Assembly (NCBI GenBank): GCA_021234155.1
Contig: JAJEKV010000100.1
Span: forward strand, 1,530,116 to 1,594,115
DNA from: Isoetes taiwanensis
Lineage: Eukaryota; Streptophyta; Lycopodiopsida; Isoetales; Isoetaceae
Reading direction: 5' to 3'
Length of the DNA stretch: 64,000 nucleotides
Shown: one piece after another, positions 35,292 through 47,339 of the stretch
How positions within the stretch are numbered: position 1 is the stretch's first letter
Layout of the letters: each line of letters starts with the position of its first letter
The notes under the pieces: model-generated
Told to the model about the DNA's origin: nothing
The model's input: only the letters and a program-made list of their open reading frames with translations
Database searches by the model: none
Position numbers and translations under genes: made by a program

Positions 35292-37900
35292 AAGTGGGCG
35301 GGCTAAGAAGGGCGGCGCCTAGCGTGAGGCAACATCCACAAAGCCCTTTCTTAAGGAATATTCCTCATCTCAGATTCTCTGTGTGCTCTTAATCCCCGCC
35401 TTCGAAGCTTCATCTCTAATATTCTCCTCCTCGATCTCTTTGAAAATGGAAAGGCTATATCAAGATACAATTTGTTTTAAGCCGCCCCTTCAAATGATAT
35501 GGATTTCAAGCTGATATGTGCCCACATCCCCCGCAGCTCTTCTTTTTGACTAATGCCCCATACAATACTTCAAGAAGGACCTCTTTTAGTGCCCCAAACT
35601 CTTGACAAGTTCGGATGCATCGCCCATCACAAAATTGACGGAGAAAATCGACCTAGTGGTGATACAAAGAATTTTGCAATCCGGGCCATTCAACTTAATA
35701 TGAAGCTAGTACTAACAACAAATCTCCAAAAGACAAAGCTACAAACCAAAGAATTCGTAAGCTCGGGTTCGACATGAACAAGTTGAATTTTAAGCTAAGT
35801 TAGGGTTTGGAAAAAGAATAGGTTACGTGGATACCGGAGGGAAAGGTACGTAAGCGATGTGAACAATACTATGGCAACCCCCACGCCATGGCCGTAAGCA
35901 TGTCGGATCTCATAGCCCATGGGCAAAGACTTTACCCTTTCTGGCAGCCCAAGACAAATCAAAACAGATAACAACATGGAAACTGGGACGCTGATTCCGC
36001 CTCCGGAGTGGAAAGCGGCATGATGATTCCGCTCAGCAGGTAAGGAGCAGGTAAATTTGAAGCTGCGACCCGCTTATTATGTTGTGGCGTTCGAACTGGT
36101 CGCCGATTCCCAGATCTCGGCCCCGGCCCCGCCGGCCGCTGGACTCCCCGAATCCGCTTCCCAGATTCCATGCCGCCATACAAAGAACGCCCGACCCAAT
36201 CCAAATCTGAAAAAAAAACACCTGCCCCTTCTCTAACACAATTCCACGTCGGTTTCCAAACAAAACCCAGGTGCCACCATCATCCAAATATGTATTTCAA
36301 TACAATACCACATTTAACCTTCCACAATCATATCTTAGAAAAATATTGTTTTTGATTGCGGACACATTATTGTAAATAGAATAGAATATGATTTTATCGT
36401 CCACGAAGACTAACTGGCCTATTGTAAATGAAAGTCTTAGGTAAATTTTGCCTCTATGGTAAAAATTCTGGTAGTCAGGTTGTGGTTTGCTTGTCCCAAG
36501 AACAATATTCCACATCTCTAGCAAGTGAGCTCGGGAGAGTTTTTTCGACATATAATACTAGATGCAACGGGTGTTATCTTTCCACTTGCACGGAATAGTT
36601 GCAATTTTCAACAAAATCTACTCTAATTTCCCTTAAATACAAGCTTGTAAATGTATTGATAAGGAGGCAAAGGTGGATGGATCGAAATAAATAGATTGGT
36701 TGATGCTAATGTCTTATATCTACAATCAAAGATTTGGCATAACGCCTTTACTTAAAAAGTATTCCCAAGTCTACAAAATTTTGGCAATAAACTGCCTTTA
36801 TAAATCAAAGTATTGCTCAAGCTTCACTGGAATTTGGTGCCGTGAACTAGATTGTGGCAAAGTTTGGAGGAGAGTATATACATGAAAGGGTCTATGGGTG
36901 GGTATTTTAGACTAGCTAAATTGTGTTTGAGATATGATATTAGGCTTTGTTGAGGATGTATAGTACAATGAGCTTTGTCAAGTAGATGCGAATCTGGATG
37001 CAATAATAAGGTTGTATAAGACTAGCTACTGAGTTGATACCTTTCCCTATGATAGGGCATTTGAACTATGGAAATCTCATGCACAAGGAGACCCTGAACA
37101 AATGTTTATCCAAAAGGCACAACAATAATTAGTATATCATCAAACAAAATGGTTGACATAAAAGACATGGAGAGTGATGTTCCATGTAATGCCAATTTTT
37201 GGCAATACAATGAAAGTAAATTTTATGTTCATTCAATAAGTTTGGGTAATGACAATTAACATTTCAATGGTGTTCAATAGCTTCAATAAGTCCCCGTAAT
37301 AATTATTTGATATTTTAATACCTTATATTTGCGTGTTGGTGTCGTGGTGAAAATAAAAGGAAAAATAAAAATTGTAAAGAAAAATTAAATCACCCATAAA
37401 ATGAATATAAAATTTCATTAAAAGAAATCACCCACATATTAATTAATAATAATTATACTAAGAAATCACCCATAGTTAATAACTTAAAAAATAATGGGTG
37501 CTCATAATTTTTACCCTGGTACAGTTGGGATTTGTTATTGATGGACAATAATGGGTCTATTATGTTCTTTGTTTACGTCCCCTAGGCCTTTTTAGGTCTC
37601 TATGGACATAAAATTCTATTCCAATGCAATTCAATTCAGTTATTATATATGCTACAATTTGCAACTAATGCAATAGTGCAGTTGGGATGCACGTAGTCAT
37701 ATAATCAATCTTGTTAAGTCTCTAATGCAACTTGCACCCAATTTTGCACCCACTGAGGCCGATTGGTCTCAAGTGATCTATAAAAAATAATTCTATTTTA
37801 TTCTTTTCATTATCCTTTCAGTAGTTAAGAAGAAGAAAGTCATCATTCATGTTTGATAGTTCAAGAAATAAAAATCAAACATGAGTGTTTCTTTCCTTAT
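35292..37900. other. Non-coding stretch across the right side of copy 1
   Basis: An open frame at 35553-35777 starts MPHTILQEGPLLVPQTLDKF, but it is disrupted in the second copy and matches no known family. Near 37385-37500 the phrase AAATCACCCA occurs three times and its complement once. The unique DNA after 36641 is AT-rich. Confidence 0.35.
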
Positions 37901-37914
37901 AATTGATGGTTGAC

Positions 37915-39270
37915 TCAATTTGGAAGGCGACAGTCAACTCTGATTTCTCCATTGGGTGCTAATATAGGACTAATATTCCCCATCTTCACCATTGCATCTG
38001 CAAATTTACTTTGGAATAAGAATTCATTTTGGCTATAACTTTGAACCAAATTCGTGGTTGATGCATCAACAAAGAGGACCTCATCAGAAAACAACAACCC
38101 TTTTCCCAAGAACCAAATTCTTGTAATATAGACGCTATCAAACCGGTCACTAAGCATCGTGATCCAATTGAGATAACACTGTTGGATCCCCTCCCTGTGG
38201 GCACAGGGACTGCAATTGCTTCAAAAATATTGAATCAATGCTTGGATCTGGTTTTCCATCCCCGGTGAAATTGAACAGTCTGCCAGAAAATGATGAACAT
38301 TTTGCATATCCAATTGTGTGTGAACCTACAAATGCAAATCGAAAAGGTAAAAGATCATTATTTATGATGGAATAGATGCCTAGTCTACTAGAGAAACTTC
38401 CAGAAGACGATTATGTATGTGGTATACCTGAAAGAGTGATCATATCGTTCTGATCAAGACCCACTGCTTGAAATTTAGAATTGAGGGTTGCAACGTCAGA
38501 AAATGGACTTGGTAGAGCAGCATTTGCTTTTGATGCTAGAGAAACTCTGCCATCTCTTCTTCCAAGCCAAACAGGCCATCCTTGTCCTCCACTCTAATTG
38601 TTCAAAAGGAAAAAGAAAAGGGAAAATGAAAATTTTGATCCCACTTGTTTACTTTTACACTAGCTAAACTTTTTCCATGCTCATAGTCTTGAATCTTACC
38701 CAAACTATAGCATCTCTTGCCGCAATTGCTAATATATCCAGACATGACACCTGCCTCAGGGCACAAGTTCTCCAAGTTTGATTTGATGTCATCTATATAC
38801 TCAAACCCACGTGCGTGTAATTAACATTACTAAATGCAGTTTTTTCTCCACCATCAACATCCAAGAGGATTGATGCATCACAACCCTATATGAAGACCAA
38901 AGTAACATTTTAGATTGTGCATCATAAAGACCAAGTTGACACTCTAGAACATACAAACAATATAAACTTTTATTTTGTAAAGGAAGGAAAAAGAGAATTT
39001 TTAGTTTCAACTACAAAAACTGAAAAAATATTATCAGAGAAGCCATACGAAGGCACAATGCCATACCCCAACAAAGCAATCATGGAAATGGAGACGAGCA
39101 ATGAAGGTGAGCTCTAGGATCTTCGAGGGCTGCTTTGATAACACCAAAATTTTTAACAATTGACTCGCAAAGGGACAAGTATTAGCATAATACCCGATTC
39201 TCAACTGAGCCTCTGCTTGGACAAGGATCATAATAAAGGTGTAGACGATGAGCATGTAGTGTAGAGCCAT
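37915..39270 (-). pseudogene. Class III peroxidase, four exons with frameshifts
   Basis: Secreted plant heme peroxidases use H2O2 to oxidise phenolics in the cell wall. Exon 1 (39270-39067) has a signal peptide (MALHYMLIVYTFIMILVQAEA), mature start QLRIGYYANTCP and the distal heme site ARLHFHDCFV. Exon 2 (38885-38700) starts GCDASILLDVDGGEKTAF and ends near LDILAIAARDAIVW. Exon 3 (38593-38428) has SGGQGWPVWLGRRDG and LPSPFSDVATLNSKFQAVGL. Exon 4 (38326-37915) has the proximal site SHTIGYAKC, then LLFSDEVLFVDASTTNLV, and ends in DCRLPN. Introns follow GT/AG. Frame changes occur around 39160, 38800, 38745, 38160 and 38115, several of them compensating. The family's usual exon pattern and all key heme residues are present, so the breaks may be sequence errors rather than decay. 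Confidence 0.8.
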
Positions 39271-39308
39271 TATCAATGTTGGGTCTTCGAATAGTTTGCC
39301 TCCAACCT

Positions 39309-39316
39309 TATTTATA
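39309..39316 (-). promoter_or_regulatory. Possible TATA box of the peroxidase gene
   Basis: TATAAATA on the minus strand, about 38 bp before the ATG. This would leave a very short 5' UTR, so it is only a candidate. Confidence 0.3.
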
Positions 39317-39399
39317 CAGTCGTCTTGCATTTCTTTAACATTTCCTTTGCTGCTTAGCTTGCATAGGCTAGTTGGCAAAAATGCACACCACATGGCTAG

Positions 39400-41180
39400 G
39401 TAGGACCAGTGAATGTTGCCTTCTTGGACTTTGAATATTTTATAATGTTGCCCCCTTGGACTTTGAATATTTTATAATCTTTAGATGCCCATAAAGGTTA
39501 TTCATGCACGCTTCCTTGGTTGTCCTCTTGGCATATGGCCCATGTTTTTGCCACACACAACTTATCATGTGCCGCTTTTACTAACTCAAAGACAACCATT
39601 CATCATTTAGTCGTTGCATGTGTCTGGTATCCATAAATGTAGTTCTCAATCCCAAAACCAAAAAGGAGAAAATGATTTCCTAAGTCGAACCAATGACAAC
39701 GCAATTGCTCATTTGTTTTACAACATGTGCCATATAAGGAAATTGACCATTATATTATTCGAGATTTTCACAAGCCAATGTAGAAATGTCCTTATGCTAG
39801 TGAAGGTCTAAGTAAGAATGTATTAATCCATGTTTTTATTTTAAACAATCCCATTGTTTAGATGATGCAAAGACTCGAACAATCTCTAGTTTGGTAATAT
39901 CATATATTTTCATAAATAGCAAAATGATAAGTGGCTTGTAGAAAGGATAATCATTACCAATAGCGCGACAGGAAGTTTGCCATACAAAGTAAGAACAAAA
40001 AAGAAAAGGAATAGCATACCACATTGAATCAAGATGACCATATTTTCTTTCATTATTCACATGTTGTACTTCAATTACGTTGGCAAATGCTTTGCAAAAA
40101 GTTTTGGTTGGGAAAAAAAGGTCTAATAGTAAAAAGAAGTTTTTTTGGCATATGGACCATTGGCAAATTTCAAAGCTCAAAAAGCTCAAAGGTTCGAGCT
40201 TATCTCTGCCCTAGCAATTTGCTGATAGAAAGGTAGCAATTTGCTGATAGAAATTGCAATAACATCATGCTTGGGCTTCTGAAATTATCAATATGTACCA
40301 GAGGCTAGGCAGCAACTCGAGCAGCCATATGATTCATGAGAAGGCTCTTCAAATCCTTGGTAGATTCTGCAGTAGGGCTAGAGTTGGCCAGAGTTTGAAA
40401 ACATAGCAAAAAACTCTTGCAAATCTGCACACACAAAGCCAAACCAAATGTGTATTGGCCCATTCCACGCCCCTCCCTTGTTGCCCATTTTTGCGCCATT
40501 CTAAGAATCTCCTTGTTGCCCCATTCGCCATTTAATGTTGAGGCCGAGACCAAATTGAAGGCGTAAACCATTGGGAAAAACAAAAGGGTGTGACAGAGAG
40601 ATCTAAAGGGCTAGGCTTAAATAGCCTATTAAAGCCTGAAACAGAGCAAAAAGGAAGAGGATATCCCTACCATCTTAAGATCATCTTACAGATGAGGAAA
40701 ATCGCATAAGAAGCTCACTTGGATCAGCAGCAGAAGCTCAAGCATTTATGCCCTTTTGTTGTCACGCTTTAAGACAAGGCGTAACTCTCCATGGTTTTGG
40801 CAACAAAAACTTGGCATTAAGATGTGTTCGCGGATCAGAAAAGAAACGAGTCTTTCTAAGATATGTTATAGAGCGCATTTTAAGGACTCGCTCTAACTTT
40901 GAGACGCCAAGAATTTCATGACATTTCCCTTTTTCTCTCTGCAGAGAGGCTTAATCTCAAATTTTTGCACATTTTGATGCTTGTGCAGAAGGGTTTTTGG
41001 TAAATAGTTGAGCGGATCTCTCAAAGGTATTTTGTAACTACGTGGACGATCGCTATAAAACAAACCAAAATAAAAATGAAATTTTGCATTTGGGTGGTTT
41101 ATGGGATTTTTTTTTTTCTTTTTTTTTTAGTTATCAATGGTTTTTAATCATTACATGTGCTTTTTTGTTTTTTTGGGTTG
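39400..41180. other. Non-coding stretch
   Basis: Small direct repeats: TTGGACTTTGAATATTTTAT at 39424 and 39454, and AGCAATTTGCTGATAGAAA around 40206 and 40233. Open frames up to 117 codons match nothing recognised. Confidence 0.4.
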
Positions 41181-41181
41181 C

Positions 41182-41340
41182 CCCTAAGGCTGGGTTCACA
41201 TGCAACCATCACCGAAGAGGGGCCCTGTTTTGCCCTGTGCTCTTTGGCGATGGCAGATGATGGTGCATGTAAAAGGGCTTGCCTTTTTATGTGATGGTGA
41301 GGGTTGCCATCGTGCATGTGAACCAGCTCTAAGGGGACAA
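41182..41340. mobile_element. Small MITE-like inverted repeat, about 158 bp
   Basis: The left end CCCCTAAGGCTGGGTTCACA continues TGCAACCATCACC, and the right end is its imperfect complement (GGTGAGGGTTGCCATCGTGC, then ATGTGAACCAGC and CTAAGGGG). The centre is non-coding. Confidence 0.6.
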
Positions 41341-41664
41341 ACCCTCGTCCATGTGGGTTTATGGCATATTTTAAGTATATACCAGTATATGCCCAGAATA
41401 TGCCATAAACTGCTCCAAACCCATTATTAACTGTAAACTGGTGGTAATTTCTATTGCTGGCAGCCACTCTAGAAACCGGCTAACCGGTGTTCTGGCGATG
41501 GTGGCTCAAGCTTAGGTCCTTAGCTGCACAAAATGGCCGATCTCATTCCGACGTGGGTTTGTTTTCATAAAACAAGCGGAGTTTTAAGTTCCTCAGCTTT
41601 CTTCTAGTTCCATCATAGATGGGCTTGCTTCCTGCTCTATCGCAGATGGGCTAAGATGATTTCA

Positions 41665-41762
41665 AAGACCTGGATTTTCGAGCATTGAAACTCGAACTCG
41701 TGAGCATTAGATTGGCTATGGCTCTCCCAATGCTAATCTATTATTCCGCCACCATAATTCGT
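41665..41762 (-). mobile_element. Possible tRNA-derived repeat
   Basis: On the minus strand TGGCGGAATAATAGATTAGC resembles a D-arm/box A region, and ACGAGTTCGAGTTTC lies about 45 bp later as a box B. The order fits a class II tRNA-like or SINE head. No matching acceptor stem was found, so a working tRNA is unlikely. Confidence 0.3.
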
Positions 41763-42488
41763 GGATGGAAAGAACAGCTCTAACAAAGCTAGCTATAGTG
41801 CAAGAGTCATTGGGATGGGACAAAAGAAGTTTGGGGCAAAGATCAATTGGGAGAAAGCAATAGAGCGGATGGAAACAGAGGGAAATAATCTGAGTCTATA
41901 TATGGCTCTGCTTCGCCAATGCTGTAACAACAAGGCTCTAAATCAAGATAGGCGTGTCCATAAGAATTTTTTGGGAAGTAAACATTGTAGGAATGTGTTC
42001 TTAAGCAATCTTAGAGTTCTATGGCAAGTGTGGAGCCTTAGAGGATGCAAGACATGCTTTTGATATATTACTAGAAAGAAACATATTTTCTGGACTATTA
42101 TCAAAGGTATATCCAAAGATGAGGTGTTAGGGAAGGCCTCCAACTCTTTAGATGCATGCTAATTGAGGACATTAAACCAAATAGTTTTACATATACAACG
42201 ATTTTAGGTGCCTATTTATGCGCAGAATATTTAATGGAGGGAAGGGTGATTCAAGAAAGAATCAAGAAAGAGCTCTCAATCTGCCAATCCTTACTATGTC
42301 TGGACCTTGTAAGTTTCCCCATGTTGAGTCAAATTGCCCTTGTGCTTCACTCCTAGTGGTGCCCTTCCGCCAATTCTTTTTAAGTTTCAGCCTTATAACC
42401 ATATTCCCCCCGAACCCAAAAAACTTTGATTTCTCATGAGGTGTCATGAGTCATCGAAGTAACATCCGCCGATCCCTAGTCGGCATCA

Positions 42489-42573
<85 letters not shown>

Positions 42574-44310
42574 TTTCGCAGTAGTTCGTCTTTCATAAAT
42601 CCAAGAATTTTACCCTCGATAATGAAATACTTAATGCCCCTAATCGGGCCCTTTATTAATCATTACTTCGTCCCAAGACCAACGGAAAAGGACCGAGGCA
42701 TCTGTTTCTGAATCTAGTTTGTTGGATGATTTGGCTGTATGTAATGCAATTGTCAATATGTATGCAAAATGCAAGTCTTTGGAAGATGCTGTCACAACCT
42801 TTGAGAACATGCCTCAGAAGAATGTTGTTTCCTGGACATCCATGATTTTAGCATATTGTCAAGAAGGGAATGAACAAGGTGAACTTCAAGTTATTTCGAC
42901 AAATGCGGTTGGAACCGTGATAGTACACCTTTAGCACAATTCTTAGTGCATGTTCTTGTTTAGTCAGATTAAGGCAATTCATGTGCACATTATTGCAAGA
43001 AGATGAGGCAATAGTTGAAACCTGCCTCATCAATGCTTATGGAAGTTTGAACGCATAGATTGCTTGCAATTTATTACCAACTAATTTGTTGCGATTTGCT
43101 AAGTAGCAGATCCGAACAGAGATTGTGGTTTGGTGCATTTAGCATCCCTGCCTTGAAGAATTTTTGTCATCATGTAATTGTACATCAAGGATTTTTGCAT
43201 GTAATCAGAGGTAATTTGTACCCAAGGGCAATTTAGGCTCTTTTGATTTGGCAGCACTTGCTGTTAACTTTATTCTAGTTCTCAAACTAGGTGTCCTTGA
43301 GCATCTGTCTTTTTAATACCTATTATGGGACCTAGTGGCTTGAGTGCTTGAAATTTTTTGTATTTGTTGATTATGATCTCGCCTTCACTTTATTAAAGAG
43401 AGTTTTGTCCAAGATACAAAGGCGTGGACATGATTTCTTGGGGGCAATGTTAGGTATATATGCTCAAAGATGGATGTGATGATAATGCACTCCAACTCTT
43501 CCGCCAAATCCAAATGGAAGGGAAGAAACCAGATATAGTTGTGTTGATCGGCATCTTCGAAGCTTTAGCTGGCTCGCCCAGAGGCCTTGTAAAAAGGTAA
43601 ATTACTCCATGCTCGTGATTTTAGAAGCCATTTGGCATCGATGCTTTGGTTGGGACAGCCCTCATCAATATGTATGGAAAAGGAGTTTTTCAGATATAGG
43701 TATTGGAGCCGATGTTGTTTGTTGACCACGTGATTACCTTATATGAAAAGTACAACTATGCTAATGAGGCTATCCACCTATTTAAGCAAATGGAGCTTGA
43801 ATGTCTAAGACCGCACAAGGCTACCTTCTAAGTGCCCTTGAAGCTTGTGCCAATCTAGGATGCCAAGTGAAGGCAAGCTAGTCCATGCAAATGCTATCAA
43901 AGGTGGTGTGGGGCATGATGATATAGTCCGCACATCCGTAATTAAGATGTATAGCAAAGAACGGAAGTTTAGAGTACTTGTTTGTTTTTGATAGAGTGCA
44001 TCAACTAAGTGTTTTATCCCGACTTCTTTTGATATTTGCATATGTCGAGCATAGACATTGTATGGATGCTATCCATTTATTCCAACACATGCACTAATGA
44101 AGGCATGAATCCAAATGAGTTCACATTTAGAGCTATCATTTGTGCATCTAGTGATGCAGTTTCTCGGATGTCGGGTGCTATTATTTTTTTTCTATATTTG
44201 CATGTTATGGACTCACACCAATGCTGGATCACTATCATTGTTTTACTGACCTTCTTGGGAGATCGGGTCTTGAAGATCTGGCTGAGGATTTGAGTACAAT
44301 AGGCCCCATG
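41761..44310 (+). pseudogene. PPR protein (plant PLS-type style), heavily broken
   Basis: Pentatricopeptide repeat proteins bind organellar RNA. Readable fragments: 41860-42250 with MALLRQCCNNKALNQDRRVH, YGKCGALEDARHAFD and IKPNSFTYTTILGA; 42700-42890 with DDLAVCNAIVNMYAKCKS and MPQKNVVSWTSMILAYCQEG; 43480-43980 with QIQMEGKKPD, LVHANAIKGG and SVIKMYSKERK; 44100-44310 with MNPNEFTFRAIICASS and, in another frame, LDHYHCFTDLLGRSGLEDLA, which is E-motif like. Frames change many times. An 18S rRNA fragment interrupts it at 42258-42700. Tandem 'ALEDA..F...NV.SWT' motifs mark the family securely; which organelle and RNA it served cannot be told. No DYW end was seen. Confidence 0.75.
42258..42700 (-). 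pseudogene. Nuclear 18S rRNA fragment inserted in the PPR pseudogene
   Basis: On the minus strand the sequence follows the middle of eukaryotic 18S rRNA. Recognised blocks include GAAATTCTTGGATTTATGAA-type text (complement at about 42590-42615), AAACATCCTTGGCAAATG, AACTTTCGTTCTTGATTAAT, GGTATCTGATCGTCTTCGAG, GTGGTGCCCTTCC and TACTATGTCTGGACC. It is about 443 bp with many substitutions and small gaps (for example ATCATTTATGG where the functional gene has TCGTTTATGG), so it is not functional. PPR coding resumes directly after it. Confidence 0.85.
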
Positions 44311-44416
44311 GATGTTGAGCATTGTGATTTTGAAGGGCTTTGATTTGAACCAGGGGAGTGTAGTTAGCTGAAGCTTTGACAATTAACCCATTATTACCGG
44401 ATCTTGATGCATTATA

Positions 44417-45262
44417 TTGGCTTTTACAGTGCCTGTAAGAACATTCTTGACCCGTCTATTGAGAAGAGGTGCAAGATCACAAAATGGTCTGCATTTGGTG
44501 GAAGAAAAACAGAGACCTGCTTTCAAGAAGGCAAATGACTTTGGGGTTTCTAGTCTCAAAATTTCTAAGCATGAGGCAAAACGAGTGTTTGTTGGTGCTG
44601 GAGCTAGAACGCTTTTTTATCCAACTTTATCAGATAATATCATTCGAATAAGCTTGAAGCAGAAGTTTCATTGGTGGGATGAAATAGACCAGGTTTGTCT
44701 TTGTCCACAAGGATTTTTTGGTATGATTATTGCAAGTTTTTGTATTTATGCAAAATTCTTTGAAAACCCTAATAGCGTATGCTGCTTTGCATGTCCGATG
44801 GTCTAGTTACTCTCATTATTTTGAATGCTAAAGTGCAAGGGCATATTTAAACAGATCGATTTTGTCTCAAAATATATGAATATTAGAGGTTACGCTTATA
44901 CACTTGCAACTAATTATTTTAGATTAATCTAATTGTTATGGCCTTTGTATTGGGCGTTTTTTGTTGCTCTGTATGCTGCCATTTCCTAGGAATGTGCCTT
45001 ACTTAAGAAGTCTTGGCGTAAAAGCAGAGTAACTTTGAATGAGTCCTATGAAACTTTGGTGCAGACATCACCGTATAAGGTACTCTTGTGGCATCACATT
45101 TGAGCATTCTACATATAGTGACAACAAGTTGGAATACGTAATCAAGGCATTAGACATCTTGTAATAATTCCTACAAGGGATTACCTATTTGCCCTTCTAT
45201 AGGAGACCTTCAATGTGCGGTTGACTTCATCAATGGTCTCGTTATTCGGGATGATGATTTGC
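44417..45262 (+). pseudogene. PTPMT1-like dual-specificity phosphatase, 5' part only
   Basis: Exon 1 (to 44693) has KRVFVGAGARTLFYPTLSDN and FHWWDEIDQ, the start of the plant PTPMT1/DSP8-type family, whose animal homologue dephosphorylates phosphatidylglycerophosphate in mitochondria. A second exon (about 44945-45078) reads LPFPRNVPYLRSLGVKAE, then VTLNESYETLVQTSPYK. A third (about 45140-45262) reads PTRDYLFAP, then SIGDLQCAVDFINGL after a frame change. The catalytic exon with the HCxxGxxR loop was not found downstream, so the gene is truncated as well as frameshifted. Introns remain, so it is a duplicated fragment and not a processed copy. The upstream reading from 44417 has no convincing ATG. 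Confidence 0.6.
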
Positions 45263-47330
45263 TTTTTATCTTTTCTTAGAGTGTGTTGGGAATTGTGCCT
45301 AGAACACAGATGTTCATAAGCTTTCCCTTAGCTTGTTTGGCGATGTGCATAAGATCCTTAGGATTCTATTTGATTCAATACTACATACCTCTCTTTTTAC
45401 TCGCCCGAATAACATTTTTACTTGGTGTTTTTTCGCTTCTTTTGAGCACTAGCTATGACGATTGACCATCGCCTAAAGTGGAAGCTTGATAACTTGGCGA
45501 AAAGACAAAACATAGTATAGGTTCAGATTTAGATTCTTGCATTTGATTCTTTCTTTTTTGAAAATATCAATAATGGCTAAATGAGTCTTCCAAATTTTAC
45601 AGAGAGTAGTTGCGGCTATATCATTATTCTCTTCATTGCCTTGGTGCCCGTGATGTGGCCATTCTTTCTATCTTCTAGGATATTTGCATACCTACCTATC
45701 CGAGCAAAGCTTTTGGTGAAGGTGAACCTTTAATTTCTGGGCAGACACAATTTGGACTTTTGCCCTTCTAGGGTTCTTTCTCATGCATAATCCTAATCGC
45801 TTTTTTCCACTCTAGGTGCGACCGCCTCTATAATTATAGGCCAGTTCTACATCCGCAAAGAAAATCGATAGTAAGGTGGGGGCCAACTACAATTTCAGCA
45901 ATTTTTTGAGGTTTAACTTTGTCACAAATTAATCATTGCATTTATTTTCATTTCAGATATTTGAGTTATAGCTGTAAAAAGAATTGAGCTAATATTCACC
46001 CTAAATGCTTTTGTTTATTGGGGCCGATAACAAGACACAAAATTTCATGTAAGATTTCTCGGCCTTTGCTTAATGACTTTACCCCCGCTTTTTTGTCTTT
46101 GTTCGCGTTGCTCTCACGATTTATTTCTCTATCATTTTGGCGATTCATTTCCTCCCGTTGAAGCAGCTATTGTTCAAGCGCTGGCAAAACGTTTAGTTCT
46201 TAACTAAGTCTGTTGAAGTAACATTATGGAGGTTAAAGAGCATATAATCTCAAAACCGACTTATTTTGCGCACCATAAATATACTAATTTACCCATTAGC
46301 ATTACATCCGCTTATAAGACCCATTTCTCGCCAAGCACACACAAAAAGATTGAGCTTTCACAAACGTAATTCCATTTCTTGGTAGAATAAAATACTTAAG
46401 GATCCACCTTTATTGGATCTTTTTAGGTGCCTAATGTCTTGGCCTATTCTTGCAGCAAAGATATAAAATGAGTCCGCTCAAGCTAAAAAATTGTTTGGAA
46501 GATTTGCAAAAAGGCGTGAAAGATCCGCTTTCAATCTAGGGATTTAAATTGAACAAGTTTAGGGTCTTTTGCTTAAGGTGAATTTAATTTGTTGCATCAA
46601 ATGTGTTGTATGTGGTTTAAGTCTATTTAGAACTTAATCCCATTGTTGTAGAAAACCAAAGTTGTCGAAGTATTGAATTCAAGATATCTTACATATATGT
46701 TGCTAGTGCCCAATCTAAAAAGGAAAATGTAAACCGATAAACATAGCATAAATAAGAGAATTTCAATGTAATGTTATGACCTAGATGCCATGCAATTAAG
46801 ATCTTTATAAAATGTCGCCTTTACACAGAATTTTGCAATAGATTGTTTGAAAGGACACTAGAAGTATGAAGGTTGTCTCATTAGAAGGCAATACATTCTT
46901 GCTCATTTGAAAAATACCAAGATTTGTTAAGCAGAGATAGTGCATACAACTCAGGCTTATGTGAATGCAGACATTAAACAAGATGGTTGAACTTTATTGT
47001 GGGCAGTACATTGAGCATGGGAGTTTAATGCATCTAATTATTCTCCGCAAACTAACATTTCCAATAGATCTACAATGAAAATTGAAGGTTTGTACTTTTA
47101 TGTCCAACAATGCTTTTGAAAGTATAGCTCACTGATCCTCAATGACGACTGAATCTGGCCTAGCATTTTAAGGTGATTCATAGATGAATTAGCATTTCCA
47201 TACATAAAAATTTTTTGTGTGTTTTTAAAGAAATTTGGTTCAGTTTCAAGTTGTTTTGCCCTCTAATTGTTAAGGAGCATGGATAAATCCCAGAAATAAG
47301 GTAAATGGATATATCTCAACTTATGTTGTA
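45263..47330. other. Non-coding stretch
   Basis: No coding exon, RNA gene or repeat border is supported. Sequence is AT-rich with many short T runs. Confidence 0.4.
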
Positions 47331-47339
47331 AGTTATTTG

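Larger units (their letters stand above)
26504..36641 (+). repeat. Segmental duplication, copy 1 (at least 10.1 kb)
   Basis: Begins GGTGTGATTGCACTCCAATA inside the copia RNase H region and is matched in the same direction by 53918-64000. The match still holds at the window end, so the right border is unknown. Blocks of hundreds of bases are identical (for example 29160-29430 with 56570-56840), while short GC-rich patches and homopolymers differ. Confidence 0.9.

Noticed and set aside
40305-40583. 92-codon minus-strand frame starting MFFPMVYAFNLVSAS
   Set aside because: No domain, no splice partners and no support from neighbouring sequence.
41665-41762. Functional tRNA gene
   Set aside because: Only a box-A-like and a box-B-like part are visible; no matching acceptor stem or anticodon arm could be paired.
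42258-42700. Plastid or mitochondrial rRNA origin of the rRNA fragment
   Set aside because: Phrases such as GATCAGATACCGTCCTAG and the GGATTTATGAAAGACGAAC block are those of eukaryotic nuclear 18S, not of organellar 16S or 18S.
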